Below are positions 1 through 8,450 of a stretch of DNA of 56,374 bases, piece by piece. The position numbers were made by a program, and so were the translations under genes. Each line of letters begins with the position of its first letter. Within the stretch, counting starts at the first letter, position 1. The notes under the pieces are model-generated. The model did not search any database, had not been told where the DNA came from, and worked only from the letters and a program-made list of their open reading frames with translations. This DNA comes from Lachnospiraceae bacterium (GTDB lineage: Bacteria > Bacillota > Clostridia > Lachnospirales > Lachnospiraceae). Location of the stretch: assembly GCA_017938285.1 (NCBI GenBank), contig JAGBBW010000073.1, positions 1 through 56,374 of the forward strand, given 5' to 3'.

Positions 1-209
1 CCTACATTATGATATGAGTCCTGCCCCAGAATCACTACCTTCACTTTGGAAAGCGGAGTCAGATGAAATGCGTTAAAAATATCTTCCGATGGCGGAAACA
101 CTGGATATTCGCTGTACTCCTGCTTTACAAAACTGTATAATTCCTTATAATAGTCCTTACTGAATTCTGACCTGATGGCAGTCATCCAGTCATTTGTAAT
201 CATTCCCAT
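1..209 (-). CDS. ung: Uracil-DNA glycosylase, N-terminal part (cut by window edge)
   Basis: Removes uracil from DNA as the first step of base-excision repair. Only the first 69 codons are present; the gene runs off the left edge. The visible protein begins MGMITNDWMTAI and reaches the family-1 catalytic loop, preceded by the typical strand KVVILGQD. The loop reads GQDSYHN where the family consensus is GQDPYH, so the water-activating Asp is kept but the next residue is Ser (codon at 15-17). ATG at 209 is preferred because GGAGAAACAGGA lies just upstream; ATG at 203 is an alternative. It follows hisF on the same strand but a hairpin at 237-289 separates them. Family assignment is firm, and the substitution is read directly from the sequence. 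Confidence 0.88.
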   Translation of the reverse strand, partial: MGMITNDWMTAIRSEFSKDYYKELYSFVKQEYSEYPVFPPSEDIFNAFHLTPLSKVKVVILGQDSYHNV

Positions 210-236
210 TCCTGTTTCTCCTTTTCCATAATAAAA

Positions 237-289
237 GTTAAGAAGTCTAATTTCAAAGCGGTTCTGCCTTGCAAACTAAACTTCTTAAC
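237..289 (-). terminator. Hairpin terminator after hisF
   Basis: GTTAAGAAGT at 237-246 is perfectly complementary to ACTTCTTAAC at 280-289. Read on the minus strand the stem is followed by CTTTTATTATGG. It lies 47 bases past the hisF stop and upstream of ung, so it probably ends the hisHF transcript. The loop is long (about 33 nt), so efficiency is uncertain. Confidence 0.55.
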
Positions 290-335
290 AAAATTTCTGT
301 CATTATACCAGCCGGTGAAAGATAATTTGTGTCAC

Positions 336-1097
336 CTACAAACGTACACTGACTCCTTCTTTCCGCAGATACTGTTTTACTTCACTGATTTCCAGCTCTT
401 TATAATGGAATAACGAAGCCGCCAGGGCAGCATCTGCCTGACCATCGGTCAGGGCATCCTTAAAATGCTCCAGACTGCCGGCACCACCAGAAGCAATAAC
501 CGGAATTTTTACCAGCTCAGAAATTCTTCTGGTAAGCTCCAGATCATAGCCATCCTTTGTACCGTCTTTGTCCATACTGGTAACCAATAGTTCTCCGGCA
601 CCAAGCCTGTATGCCTTTTCCGCCCATTCCAGCGCATCAATTCCCATATCTACCCGGCCACCGTTTTTATAAATATTCCAGCCGGAACCATCGGCACGCC
701 GCTTGGCATCAATAGCAACAACCACACACTGGCTTCCAAATTTATCCGCTGCACGGCTGATTAATTCCGGCTCCAGAATCGCTGCTGTATTTACTGCCAC
801 CTTATCTGCACCTTCTCTTAAAATATCGCGGAAATCTTCTACCGTACGGATGCCGCCGCCTACAGTAAACGGAATAAACACACGCTCTGCTACCTTACGG
901 ACCAGTTCCGTCTTGATTGCCCTGGCATCCGAAGAAGCTGTAATATCCAGAAATACCAGTTCATCTGCACCAGCTTTATCATAAGCCGCACCAATTTCCA
1001 CCGGATCTCCGGCATCTTTTAAATTTACAAAGTTTACACCTTTTACCACTCTGCCGTTGTGCACGTCCAGACATGGGATAATTCGTTTGGTAAACAT
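336..1097 (-). CDS. hisF: Imidazole glycerol phosphate synthase, cyclase subunit HisF
   Basis: Cyclase half of IGP synthase. It uses ammonia from HisH to turn PRFAR into imidazole glycerol phosphate and AICAR in histidine synthesis (cytoplasm). At 253 residues it is the usual length for this (beta/alpha)8 barrel. The opening [19 protein letters not shown] carries the first catalytic Asp, and VVVAIDAKR carries the second. The phosphate-binding loops are visible as FTVGGGIRT and [10 protein letters not shown] near the C-terminus. The stop of hisH lies 18 bases upstream, so the two subunits are co-transcribed. No hisA or other his gene lies in the window, so the rest of the pathway must be encoded elsewhere. 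Confidence 0.97.
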   Translation of the reverse strand: MFTKRIIPCLDVHNGRVVKGVNFVNLKDAGDPVEIGAAYDKAGADELVFLDITASSDARAIKTELVRKVAERVFIPFTVGGGIRTVEDFRDILREGADKVAVNTAAILEPELISRAADKFGSQCVVVAIDAKRRADGSGWNIYKNGGRVDMGIDALEWAEKAYRLGAGELLVTSMDKDGTKDGYDLELTRRISELVKIPVIASGGAGSLEHFKDALTDGQADAALAASLFHYKELEISEVKQYLRKEGVSVRL

Positions 1098-1115
1098 AAT
1101 TTTCCTCCATTCCTG

Positions 1116-1718
1116 TTACATTGTAGCAAAATTTTTCAACAGCTTCAGTCCAATTTCCCCACTCTTTTCCGGGTGGAACTGGCAGGCAAAAATATGCTCT
1201 TTTTCTACTGCTGCATGAATGTCAACCACATAATCTGTAGTCGCTGCCACAATTGGCTCCTCTGCCTTTAAATAATAGGAATGAACAAAATAAACATAGG
1301 ATTCCTGCGGAATTCCACGGAATAACCGGGATTCCGGATTCACCGCCAGGGAATTCCAGCCAATATGGGGAACCTTAAATCCCTCTTTATCCGGAATTCT
1401 CCGAATGCTTCCCTTTAACACGGAAAGTCCACTCACTCCAGGAGACTCTTCACTGCTTTCAAACAAGAGCTGCAGTCCAAGACAAATCCCCAGCAACGGT
1501 ATTTTCTTTGCCACGGCCTCTCTGATCGTATCAGAAAGACCGCTTGTATTTAATTTTTCCATGGCATCGCCAAAAGCACCTACTCCCGGCAGAATAATTT
1601 TATCTGCCGAAAGAATCTCTTTTGCATCTGAAGTCACCTTCGCTTCTTCTCCAAGAAAAAGCAACGCCTTCTCCACACTCTTTAAATTACCTGCATCATA
1701 ATCAATTATAGCTATCAT
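1116..1718 (-). CDS. hisH: Imidazole glycerol phosphate synthase, glutamine amidotransferase subunit HisH
   Basis: Class I glutamine amidotransferase that hydrolyses glutamine and channels ammonia to HisF. The protein is 200 residues, normal for HisH. The catalytic Cys lies in LLGICLGLQLLFE (around residue 79), and the His and Glu of the triad are in FACQFHPEKSGEIG near the C-terminus. The oxyanion/P-loop region ILPGVGAFGDAM is present. It precedes hisF by 18 bases. The gene upstream on the same strand is an unrelated zinc-ribbon membrane protein 13 bases away, so hisHF may share its transcript. Confidence 0.97.
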   Translation of the reverse strand: MIAIIDYDAGNLKSVEKALLFLGEEAKVTSDAKEILSADKIILPGVGAFGDAMEKLNTSGLSDTIREAVAKKIPLLGICLGLQLLFESSEESPGVSGLSVLKGSIRRIPDKEGFKVPHIGWNSLAVNPESRLFRGIPQESYVYFVHSYYLKAEEPIVAATTDYVVDIHAAVEKEHIFACQFHPEKSGEIGLKLLKNFATM

Positions 1719-1731
1719 TGTCTGTTCCGCC

Positions 1732-3345
1732 TTATTTTTCCACTAATCCGCATTCCATCAAAACCTTATAAAGCTCCAGATTATATACTAACTCTGCTTC
1801 TTTATCCAGCGCTGTTCTGGTTCCTTCCGGCATGGTGTCTTCCAGCCTGCTGCGCAGTACCTCTGCCTCATCCTCCGAAACATGGAATGTACTCTCCAGT
1901 GCCTTTAATATCTGGGTTCTGACATAATCCATATCCCGGTCAATACCAAGCGGAATTGCCTGTTCATAATACTTGCCATAACGGTACAGTCCCTGAAGCA
2001 GTGAATGCAGCGCAGCCTGGTAATTTTCCATTACCATGTAACTGTTATAAGAATTCAGCTCCTGATTTACAAACATAACTGTCATAATCTTGTCACTGAG
2101 CACCTGTTCTTCCGGTTTCACTTCCAGACCGTAGATTTCATTATAAGCATCGGTATAGTACTTAACATCATTATTTAATGCCCTGTTAAAACTTTCCTCC
2201 GCATTATTCACGCTGACATTGTAGCCAAATAAATCACTTCCAAAAAACAGTCCCACGGCAATTAACGCGAAGAATACAAAAACAATAGTTGCTCCGACCC
2301 GGTTGATTCTTGTTTCCTGCATATCTTCCAGAATCTGTTTTGCTTCTTCCAGTTTCTTCGCCTTTTTTTCTTCCTTGGCTAATGCTTTCTGTCTTGCCTT
2401 TTCTTCCTTGGCAGCTTTTGCCGCTTCTTTCTTTTCTTCCGCAGCTAATTTCTTTTCCTGCGCCTTCTGTTTTTTCTCTTCTTCCTCTTTCTTTTTCTTT
2501 TCTTCTAACTCTTCCGGCGTAGGTTCCGGCTTCTTTTTGGACGGATCTACCGGCACATTACCGAATACCCGTTTAAAGAAAGGTTTCTTTTCCTTTTTTT
2601 CTTTCTTGGAGTTCTTTCCTTTTTTCTTTTCACCGGCTTCTGCTTTTGCTCCGGCTGCTGCCATGGTTCCACTGGCAGCAATCAGATCTTCCAGTTCCTG
2701 ATCCAGCACAATTACATCATCCTGCTGCGTTTCCCCGGAACCGGATTCTCCTCCCATATCCTGGAACAGTTCATCCAGACCTGCAAAATCCGTTTCCTCC
2801 ATTTCTGGAAAAATCAGATCATCACCGGCCAGTCCATCACCTTCCGGTAAATCCGGCGAAAGTTCTTCCAGGCTTCCTTCATCCTGAAGCAAAAAGCCAA
2901 GATCATCTAACGGTTCTTCCACTGGTGCTGCCTCCATTTCCTCCGGTGGCTGCTCTGTCATGGCTTCCGCCACATCTGCTTCCGAAAGACCCAGCATCTG
3001 TGCCAGCTCCATTTCTTCAGAACCATCCGCTTCCGGCTCACCAAAACCGATTGGATCTTCTGCAAACCCGATTGCTTCCTCTGGTTCTTCCATGCCAAAA
3101 TCCAGCATCTCCGGCATTGCCTCTGATACCGGTTCTTTTTTCCGCTCTTCCTGCTGGAATTCCTTGGAAAGCAGACTGTCCAGATCAAATTCCTCCGGAG
3201 CATCAAATATATTATATGCCTCTTCTTCCAGTTCCTCATCCGGTTCAAAAAAATCTCCAAAACCGGTTTCTGCTGTTTGGCCGCAATTTGGGCAGGATTC
3301 CAGACCATCTTCAAATTCTGCCCCGCAATGCTTACAAATTGCCAT
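1732..3345 (-). CDS. Zinc-ribbon, acidic/coiled-coil single-pass membrane protein, function unknown
   Basis: A 537-residue protein of unknown function. It opens with a zinc ribbon, CKHCGAEFEDGLESCPNCG (residues about 4-22). A strongly acidic low-complexity region (about 25-230) follows, then a Lys/Glu/Ala-rich segment predicted to be a long charged helix (about 240-345). One membrane segment (about 355-375, ATIVFVFFALIAVGLFFG) precedes a C-terminal extracytoplasmic domain of about 160 residues with no family I recognise. ATG at 3345 is chosen over 3357 because GAGGGAGAAG precedes it. The layout, with a cytosolic zinc ribbon and an external domain, is common in uncharacterised Clostridia membrane proteins. 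It sits between cheV and hisH with short gaps. I infer a scaffold or stress-sensing role only weakly. Confidence 0.7.
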   Translation of the reverse strand: MAICKHCGAEFEDGLESCPNCGQTAETGFGDFFEPDEELEEEAYNIFDAPEEFDLDSLLSKEFQQEERKKEPVSEAMPEMLDFGMEEPEEAIGFAEDPIGFGEPEADGSEEMELAQMLGLSEADVAEAMTEQPPEEMEAAPVEEPLDDLGFLLQDEGSLEELSPDLPEGDGLAGDDLIFPEMEETDFAGLDELFQDMGGESGSGETQQDDVIVLDQELEDLIAASGTMAAAGAKAEAGEKKKGKNSKKEKKEKKPFFKRVFGNVPVDPSKKKPEPTPEELEEKKKKEEEEKKQKAQEKKLAAEEKKEAAKAAKEEKARQKALAKEEKKAKKLEEAKQILEDMQETRINRVGATIVFVFFALIAVGLFFGSDLFGYNVSVNNAEESFNRALNNDVKYYTDAYNEIYGLEVKPEEQVLSDKIMTVMFVNQELNSYNSYMVMENYQAALHSLLQGLYRYGKYYEQAIPLGIDRDMDYVRTQILKALESTFHVSEDEAEVLRSRLEDTMPEGTRTALDKEAELVYNLELYKVLMECGLVEK

Positions 3346-3381
3346 CTTCTCCCTCATTCCTGCTTACTTCTTATGTAGCCC

Positions 3382-4284
3382 TTATTTTAAAATCAAACGG
3401 TCAATTTCTTCAACCAGAGTGCCAATCTCCGGCTTTGTAATCTGTGCATCCGCACCCAGACTGGTTCCCTTTCTCATCATTTCTTCCGAAATCATGGAAG
3501 AGAAAATAATTACCGGAAGGAACGATGTCTTTCCATTGGATTTAATCAGTTTGGTCAGACGGTGTCCATCCATTCTTGGCATTTCAATATCAGTAATCAC
3601 CAGCTTAACCTTATCTGCCAGTGTACCATCCTGTGCAAATTTATCAATTTTTTCCCATGCTTCCTGACCATCCATATTGACAATCAGGTTGCTGTATCCT
3701 GCCTTCTTTAAGCAGTCCTGAATCAGATGGGACAGCAATGGGGAATCTTCTGCAATCAGAATTGGCAGACTGCTTCTCTCTCTTGCACCCAGAGCCTCTA
3801 CATCTTCAATTTTCAATGTAGTCGCCGGACTGATATCTGCAATAATTTTTTCGAAATCCAGCAGAATAATCAGACGTCCATTAATTTTAACAATACCCGT
3901 TGCCACACCATTTCCCTGGGAACTCAAGGTTGCATCCGGCTTTAAAATATCTGCCCAGGAAACACGCTCAATTCCCACTACGGAATGCACATGGAACGCT
4001 GCATTCGTATGATTAAAATATGTAACGACATATAAATCCGAAGATGGATTCTCTGATTCTCTTAAATTTAATACTTTTGCCAGATTAATACTTGTAATAA
4101 TTTCATCACGAGGCATAAAAATACCTTCGATTGCCGGGTCCGAATTCGGTACAGGCACCGCTTTTGTATATGGAAGAATTTCCCGTATCTTTGCAACATT
4201 GATGCCATACCGATTATTTCCAACCATAAATTCCAGAATTTCTAACTCATTCGTTCCGCTTTCTAACAAAATACCTGTATCCAT
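3382..4284 (-). CDS. cheV: Chemotaxis adaptor CheV (CheW domain plus receiver domain)
   Basis: Couples chemoreceptors to the kinase CheA and adjusts signalling through a phosphorylatable receiver. Residues about 10-160 form a CheW-like domain (LEFMVGNNRYGINVAKIREIL; GIVKINGRLIILLDFEKII). Residues about 172-300 form a receiver domain with acidic pocket IAEDSP, phospho-acceptor Asp in LVITDIEMPRMDGH, and conserved Ser/Thr and Lys in VIIFSSM and QITKPE. The length of 300 residues is typical. Together with the methyl-accepting protein at 30091-31731 it implies that the organism is chemotactic. It appears monocistronic or first in a short run with the zinc-ribbon gene 36 bases downstream. Confidence 0.93.
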   Translation of the reverse strand: MDTGILLESGTNELEILEFMVGNNRYGINVAKIREILPYTKAVPVPNSDPAIEGIFMPRDEIITSINLAKVLNLRESENPSSDLYVVTYFNHTNAAFHVHSVVGIERVSWADILKPDATLSSQGNGVATGIVKINGRLIILLDFEKIIADISPATTLKIEDVEALGARERSSLPILIAEDSPLLSHLIQDCLKKAGYSNLIVNMDGQEAWEKIDKFAQDGTLADKVKLVITDIEMPRMDGHRLTKLIKSNGKTSFLPVIIFSSMISEEMMRKGTSLGADAQITKPEIGTLVEEIDRLILK

Positions 4285-4348
4285 AATAGTACCCCTCCAG
4301 TTATTTATTCTTTTTATTATTATAGTATAAATTTACTGATAATTCAAC

Positions 4349-5092
4349 CTATTTTCCATACACCTTAATAAAAACTGTTTCCTCTGCTTTGTTGGAAATC
4401 ATCAGGTGGGCTGTATTAATCTCTTCTGTCCCAATTTCGAATACAAGTACTGCCTCTGCTTCTCCTTTTGCAGGAACAGTAATCGGCATATACTGCATAT
4501 CATTTTCCAGCATGGAAAGAGACACTCTCGACACAGTACCTACATTAATATCCAGCAGATATTCCAGACCGTTTTCTGAAGCGTCAAATATCTGATCCTG
4601 CTCTGTATTATTGTGCAGCCGGAACGTAACTACCGCATACTGTCTGCCCTCTTTGGCTACCAGCGAAAAATAATCATTGCTTTCCACGGCATCCATCAAT
4701 TCAAAATTTTCACATGTAATTGAAAAATTTTCTTCCGCAATCACCTGGGTCAGCTGCTTGTTGGTCTCTGCATCATTAATAGAACCTATGGTTACCTCCG
4801 GATCTGTTCCTCCCGGTACAACACTGGAACCATTTCCCTGCATGCCACTTTCCGCTCCGTCCGGAACCGGTGTCACTACCGGCGTTGGTGTCGGTGTCGG
4901 ACTCAGCAGCTCTGTCATCTCTTCCACATAATACAATGGTGAATCATAATTCACATCATACTTCAGAAGCAGATTTGCCGCATACTCTGCTACCACATCC
5001 AGTTCCTCATCTGTAAGCGGTGTACTCTGCAGACACCCACACATCATACAAAGCAACATCGACATTCCAACTATACATATACGCTTTTTCAC
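4349..5092 (-). CDS. Surface lipoprotein with Pro/Thr linker and Ig-like C-terminal domain
   Basis: A 247-residue exported protein. The N-terminus MKKRICIVGMSMLLCMMCGC is a signal peptide ending in a plausible lipobox Cys at position 20. A short helical region is followed by a Pro/Thr stretch (SPTPTPTPVVTPVP, about residues 68-82) that probably spans the wall. The C-terminal part (about 120-247) is beta-rich and resembles the DUF4352/DUF5067 group of Ig-like lipoprotein domains (YAVVTFRLHNNTEQDQIF; GEAEAVLVFEI). I cannot assign a ligand. It lies between cheV and a sensor kinase on the same strand and may be regulated with either. Membrane anchoring is a confident inference, function is not. 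Confidence 0.72.
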   Translation of the reverse strand: MKKRICIVGMSMLLCMMCGCLQSTPLTDEELDVVAEYAANLLLKYDVNYDSPLYYVEEMTELLSPTPTPTPVVTPVPDGAESGMQGNGSSVVPGGTDPEVTIGSINDAETNKQLTQVIAEENFSITCENFELMDAVESNDYFSLVAKEGRQYAVVTFRLHNNTEQDQIFDASENGLEYLLDINVGTVSRVSLSMLENDMQYMPITVPAKGEAEAVLVFEIGTEEINTAHLMISNKAEETVFIKVYGK

Positions 5093-5186
5093 AAGAAACT
5101 CCTCCTGTTTCTACTTTTTCTGACTATATTAATTCTATTTTAACACTTTTCTGTTCATTCGGCAACATTTCTTCGAAAGTTTAGGT

Positions 5187-6806
5187 CTAAATTTCTATAT
5201 TTGCCTCCAGTTCGAACCAGAACTCTACTCCATTGGAGTGATTAATGACGCCAAATGGCTGGTTATGTGACTCCATAATTGCCTTGACGATGGACAGTCC
5301 GATACCGCTGCCACCATATTCCCTGGTTCTTGCCTTATCCACTTTGTAAAATTTAATCCAGATTTTATCAATATCCTCCTCCGGAATCGGACTGCCGGTG
5401 TTAAATACAGAAACTCTCACGTTTTTTCCCTGATGGATTACCCGGATATCAATCACCTTTTCCATGGCAGCATGATGAATGGCATTGGTAAGATAATTTG
5501 TCACTACCTCCTCCATCATGTATTCATCTGCCCAGACCTCTGCCGGTTCGGTATATTCAAACTGCACCCGGATATCCTTCTGTTTTATCAGAATTTCAGA
5601 AGATTCCAGTACGGACTTTATCAGTGCCGTGATATCAAACCGTTCCAGTTCCACCATATCATTGCCGGACTCAATCTGGTTCAAAGTCAGAAGTTTTTTC
5701 ACCATCTTGTTCATTTTGGAAGCTTCATCTATAATTACATCACAATAAAACTCCCTGCTTTCCGCATCCTCTGAAATATTGTCCTTTAATCCTTCTGCAT
5801 ACCCCTGAATCAGTGCAATTGGCGTTTTCAGTTCGTGGGTCACATTGGACAGAAACTCCTTTCTCATTTCATCCACCTGGACCTTCTGCTCAATATCCCT
5901 CTGCAGCTGGTTATTGGCACTCTTCAAATCAGAAATGGTATCCTCCAGCTTCTCTGACAGCAGATTGATACTATGTCCAAGCTCTCCAATTTCGTCATTG
6001 CTTCTTACTTCATATTTTGCATTAAAATCCAGATTGCTCATCCGTTTTGCAATACCGGATAATTCTTCCACCGGACGTACAAAAGACTTTGTTGCAAAAA
6101 ATACGCCAGCCGACACCAGCAGTGCCACCACAATTCCGGCATACGCCAGAAATTTATTGGCAATATCCGCATTTGCCTGAAGACTCTCCAGACTGGTACG
6201 GATCAGCACATACGCACCGCTCTCCGGCTCTGTCCACACAAGCTCAATGGAAGTCGTTTTGGTTCTCATGTCATAGCTTTCATAAATATCATATATATTA
6301 TCGACTGTTTTTATTTTCTGGTAAGCATTAAACTCTGCTTTTTGTCCCGGATAAAAATCCGGCATAATCCGGTCCAGCATATAAAACATAGTATCCGGAC
6401 TCCGGTTGGTAGAAGTATAATACAGCGACTGTGCATTCTGTGCCACCAGAATGGACACATCGTTCCGGATTGCCTGTACATCCAGCTCAAGCTTCTGCGC
6501 ATCAGAAAGTTTCAGTACAATCCTCTGCTCCCCGGCTCCCTGGGACGATTCCAGTTCCTCTATCAGAAACCCTTTTAAAGATTCCTCTTCCGGCTGGCTG
6601 TCTTCTTTTTCTATCGCCCTTTCCTCAGCCTCCAGCACAACGCTCCGGACTTCCCGGAATACACTGTCCAGCATATTCATTTTACTGTATAAATAATAAT
6701 CTTCCAGAAAGGTTCTGTTCAGCACCCAGGTAACTGCTATGGCACCAACCACCGCTACCAGCATAAGCAGAACCATTTTCACTCTCCAGGAAATTTTCTT
6801 CTTCAT
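5187..6806 (-). CDS. Two-component sensor histidine kinase with HAMP domain
   Basis: A 539-residue membrane sensor kinase. Transmembrane helix 1 spans about residues 10-28, an extracytoplasmic sensor domain about 30-212, and helix 2 about 214-236 (AYAGIVVALLVSAGVFF). A HAMP linker follows (PVEELSGIAKRMSNLDF). The H-box is SNVTHELKTPIALIQGYAEG with the phospho-accepting His. The N-box is NYLTNAIHHA and the G-boxes are GSGIGLSIVKAIMESHN. The gene starts 18 bases after the response-regulator stop, so the pair is one operon and the regulator at 6825-7496 is the expected partner. The sensor domain does not match a ligand class I recognise. Similar kinases in Firmicutes answer to envelope stress or antimicrobials, but that is only analogy. 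Confidence 0.92.
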   Translation of the reverse strand: MKKKISWRVKMVLLMLVAVVGAIAVTWVLNRTFLEDYYLYSKMNMLDSVFREVRSVVLEAEERAIEKEDSQPEEESLKGFLIEELESSQGAGEQRIVLKLSDAQKLELDVQAIRNDVSILVAQNAQSLYYTSTNRSPDTMFYMLDRIMPDFYPGQKAEFNAYQKIKTVDNIYDIYESYDMRTKTTSIELVWTEPESGAYVLIRTSLESLQANADIANKFLAYAGIVVALLVSAGVFFATKSFVRPVEELSGIAKRMSNLDFNAKYEVRSNDEIGELGHSINLLSEKLEDTISDLKSANNQLQRDIEQKVQVDEMRKEFLSNVTHELKTPIALIQGYAEGLKDNISEDAESREFYCDVIIDEASKMNKMVKKLLTLNQIESGNDMVELERFDITALIKSVLESSEILIKQKDIRVQFEYTEPAEVWADEYMMEEVVTNYLTNAIHHAAMEKVIDIRVIHQGKNVRVSVFNTGSPIPEEDIDKIWIKFYKVDKARTREYGGSGIGLSIVKAIMESHNQPFGVINHSNGVEFWFELEANIEI

Positions 6807-6824
6807 CGTCCCGTTTCCTCACTG

Positions 6825-7496
6825 TTACGGCTCAAACTTGTAGCCCATTCCCCAGATGGTTTTAATGTAATCGCCCTTTTCTCCCATCTTGCTTCGCAGC
6901 TTTTTCACATGGGTATCAATCGTTCTGGCATCACCAAAATAATCATAATTCCAGACATTGTTCAAAATTTTTTCCCTGGACAGCGCCACTCCCTTATTGG
7001 TAAGGAAATATTCCAGAAGTTCAAACTCCTTTACACTTAAGTCCACCGGCTGGCCGTCAATTTTTACGGAATGCGCCGCCTTGTCCAGTACAATTCCTCC
7101 AATTTCCAGTGCCTCCTCCTGAACCGTACTGGCACGCCGCAGAATTGCCTCTGCCCTTGCCACCAGAATCTTTGGTGAAAACGGTTTGGAAATATACTCA
7201 TCCACTCCCAGATTAAATCCCATCAGTTCATCTCGTTCATCACTTTTTGCTGTCAGCATAATAATTGGCACCTGGGAATACTGCCGGATTTCCCGGCATA
7301 CCTGCCAACCATCCATTTTCGGCATCATGACATCCAGAATAATCAGGCTGATATTCTTATCTGAAAAGAACATATCCACTGCTTCTTCCCCATTTTCCGC
7401 TTCCAGCACGGCATACCCCTGCTTTGCAAGAAAATCGTGTACCAGCTTCCTCATTCTGCTTTCATCATCCACTACAAGTATTTTTATCTGGTCCAT
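6825..7496 (-). CDS. OmpR/PhoB-family response regulator
   Basis: A 223-residue DNA-binding regulator. The receiver domain (1-118) has the acidic pair in VVDDESRMRK, the phospho-acceptor Asp in LIILDVMMPKMDGW, Thr in IIMLTAKSD and Lys in EYISKPFSP. The winged-helix effector domain (about 128-223) ends with the recognition region TIDTHVKKLRSKMGEKGDYI and the wing IWGMGYKFEP. It is first in the operon with the sensor kinase. I could not identify a target operator in the window. The 150 bases upstream hold no convincing promoter that I can read. Confidence 0.95.
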   Translation of the reverse strand: MDQIKILVVDDESRMRKLVHDFLAKQGYAVLEAENGEEAVDMFFSDKNISLIILDVMMPKMDGWQVCREIRQYSQVPIIMLTAKSDERDELMGFNLGVDEYISKPFSPKILVARAEAILRRASTVQEEALEIGGIVLDKAAHSVKIDGQPVDLSVKEFELLEYFLTNKGVALSREKILNNVWNYDYFGDARTIDTHVKKLRSKMGEKGDYIKTIWGMGYKFEP

Positions 7497-7646
7497 AACC
7501 TCTGTTCCCCTTCCATCCGGTATCTGCCTTCCGGCACACTGCTTTTATTGTATCTTTTTCCATGATATCGGGATTTTATGTACAAATTGTGTTTTCTTTA
7601 TGAGTTTCCTGTGTTTTTGCGCTGTATCACTTCATATGTCTTCCTA

Positions 7647-8270
7647 TTATTTTTCTTTTCCGTCAGCCGTATCATCTTCCTCCGCCCAGTCCGGCTCCTG
7701 CCAGCCCGGCACCTCAATGCCCTGTGCTTCCAGCTGCCGTACATACTCCCGCAGAAAATCCTCCTTTTCCTGCAGTTCCTGTGCCCATGCCGCATACTTA
7801 TTAATAATCTGTTCTTCATACCGGATGGCAAGCGGCGAACGTGTTCCCGTCAGCACAATCACAAACATCCCCACCACCAGCACAACAAGAAAGAAGCACA
7901 CTGTCTTTAAAACTGTATTCTGACGCTCGCTCCTCTCCAATAAGGTGCGCTCTCTGCTTCTTGTCTGGATTTCCTTTCTCTTTTTCAGTTTCTTTACCTC
8001 CGGCAGCAGCGGTACCGGCCGGATCTGTTCCTCCCTGAACATCCCACAGTTTAAAAGCATCGTCCTGATTTCTTTTAAAAATTCAATGCCAACCACGGTT
8101 TCCATCATATCCTTGTCCAGAATCCGGTTATACAGTTTCATCAGATTATTTGCATTATTAAAATCCGTTTTTGCACGGAGATATTCGATTGCCTCTGCTT
8201 CCTTTTTTGCAGCTATTAACTGTTTTTCGTCATCAAAGGTGTGACCCTGAAATGTAAATTTGTTTTCCAT
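7647..8270 (-). CDS. Single-pass membrane protein of unknown function
   Basis: A 207-residue protein I do not recognise. A charged N-terminal cytoplasmic region (about 1-118) contains helical repeats (NANNLMKLYNRILDKDMM). A membrane helix follows (about 119-142, TVLKTVCFFLVVLVVGMFVIVL) and then an acidic external coiled-coil tail (about 148-207). The start at 8270 has GAAAGG nine bases upstream. It lies downstream of the jetC gene, where a jetD nuclease would be expected, but it shows no toprim or DUF3322-like features, and a terminator at 8374-8412 separates it from jetC. It is therefore not treated as part of that system. Confidence 0.65.
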   Translation of the reverse strand: MENKFTFQGHTFDDEKQLIAAKKEAEAIEYLRAKTDFNNANNLMKLYNRILDKDMMETVVGIEFLKEIRTMLLNCGMFREEQIRPVPLLPEVKKLKKRKEIQTRSRERTLLERSERQNTVLKTVCFFLVVLVVGMFVIVLTGTRSPLAIRYEEQIINKYAAWAQELQEKEDFLREYVRQLEAQGIEVPGWQEPDWAEEDDTADGKEK

Positions 8271-8373
8271 TCTTTTTTGCCTTTCTGTATGTTGTGGTTC
8301 TGCTGCCTGGCTGTTTTACAGACAAACCATCATGGAGATAGTTTATCATAAATTTCAAAAAAATACCACCCAG

Positions 8374-8412
8374 AAAAAGGCATCACATTGAAAATTCCGT
8401 GATACCTTTTTC
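8374..8412 (-). terminator. Rho-independent terminator after jetC
   Basis: AAAAAGGCATCAC (8374-8386) pairs with GTGATACCTTTTT (8399-8411) with one mismatch. On the minus strand it reads as a stem ending CCTTTTTCTGG. It lies just past the jetC stop at 8451 and ends the jetABC transcript. Confidence 0.8.
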
Positions 8413-8450
8413 TACTGTTCACCCGCTGTCTTCCCACCGTTGCTGCCGCC

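Noticed and set aside
1116-1718. Possible his-operon leader or T-box before hisH
   Set aside because: The 13 bases between the upstream gene and hisH leave no room, and no specifier loop or histidine-rich leader was seen.
2303-3667. Long plus-strand frames opposite the zinc-ribbon protein
   Set aside because: Shadows of Glu/Lys-rich coding sequence on the minus strand (Ser/Phe- and Leu/Pro-rich peptides) without ribosome sites or domains.
7647-8270. Membrane protein after jetC as a possible JetD
   Set aside because: No toprim or DUF3322/DUF2220-like sequence, has a membrane helix, and is separated by a terminator.
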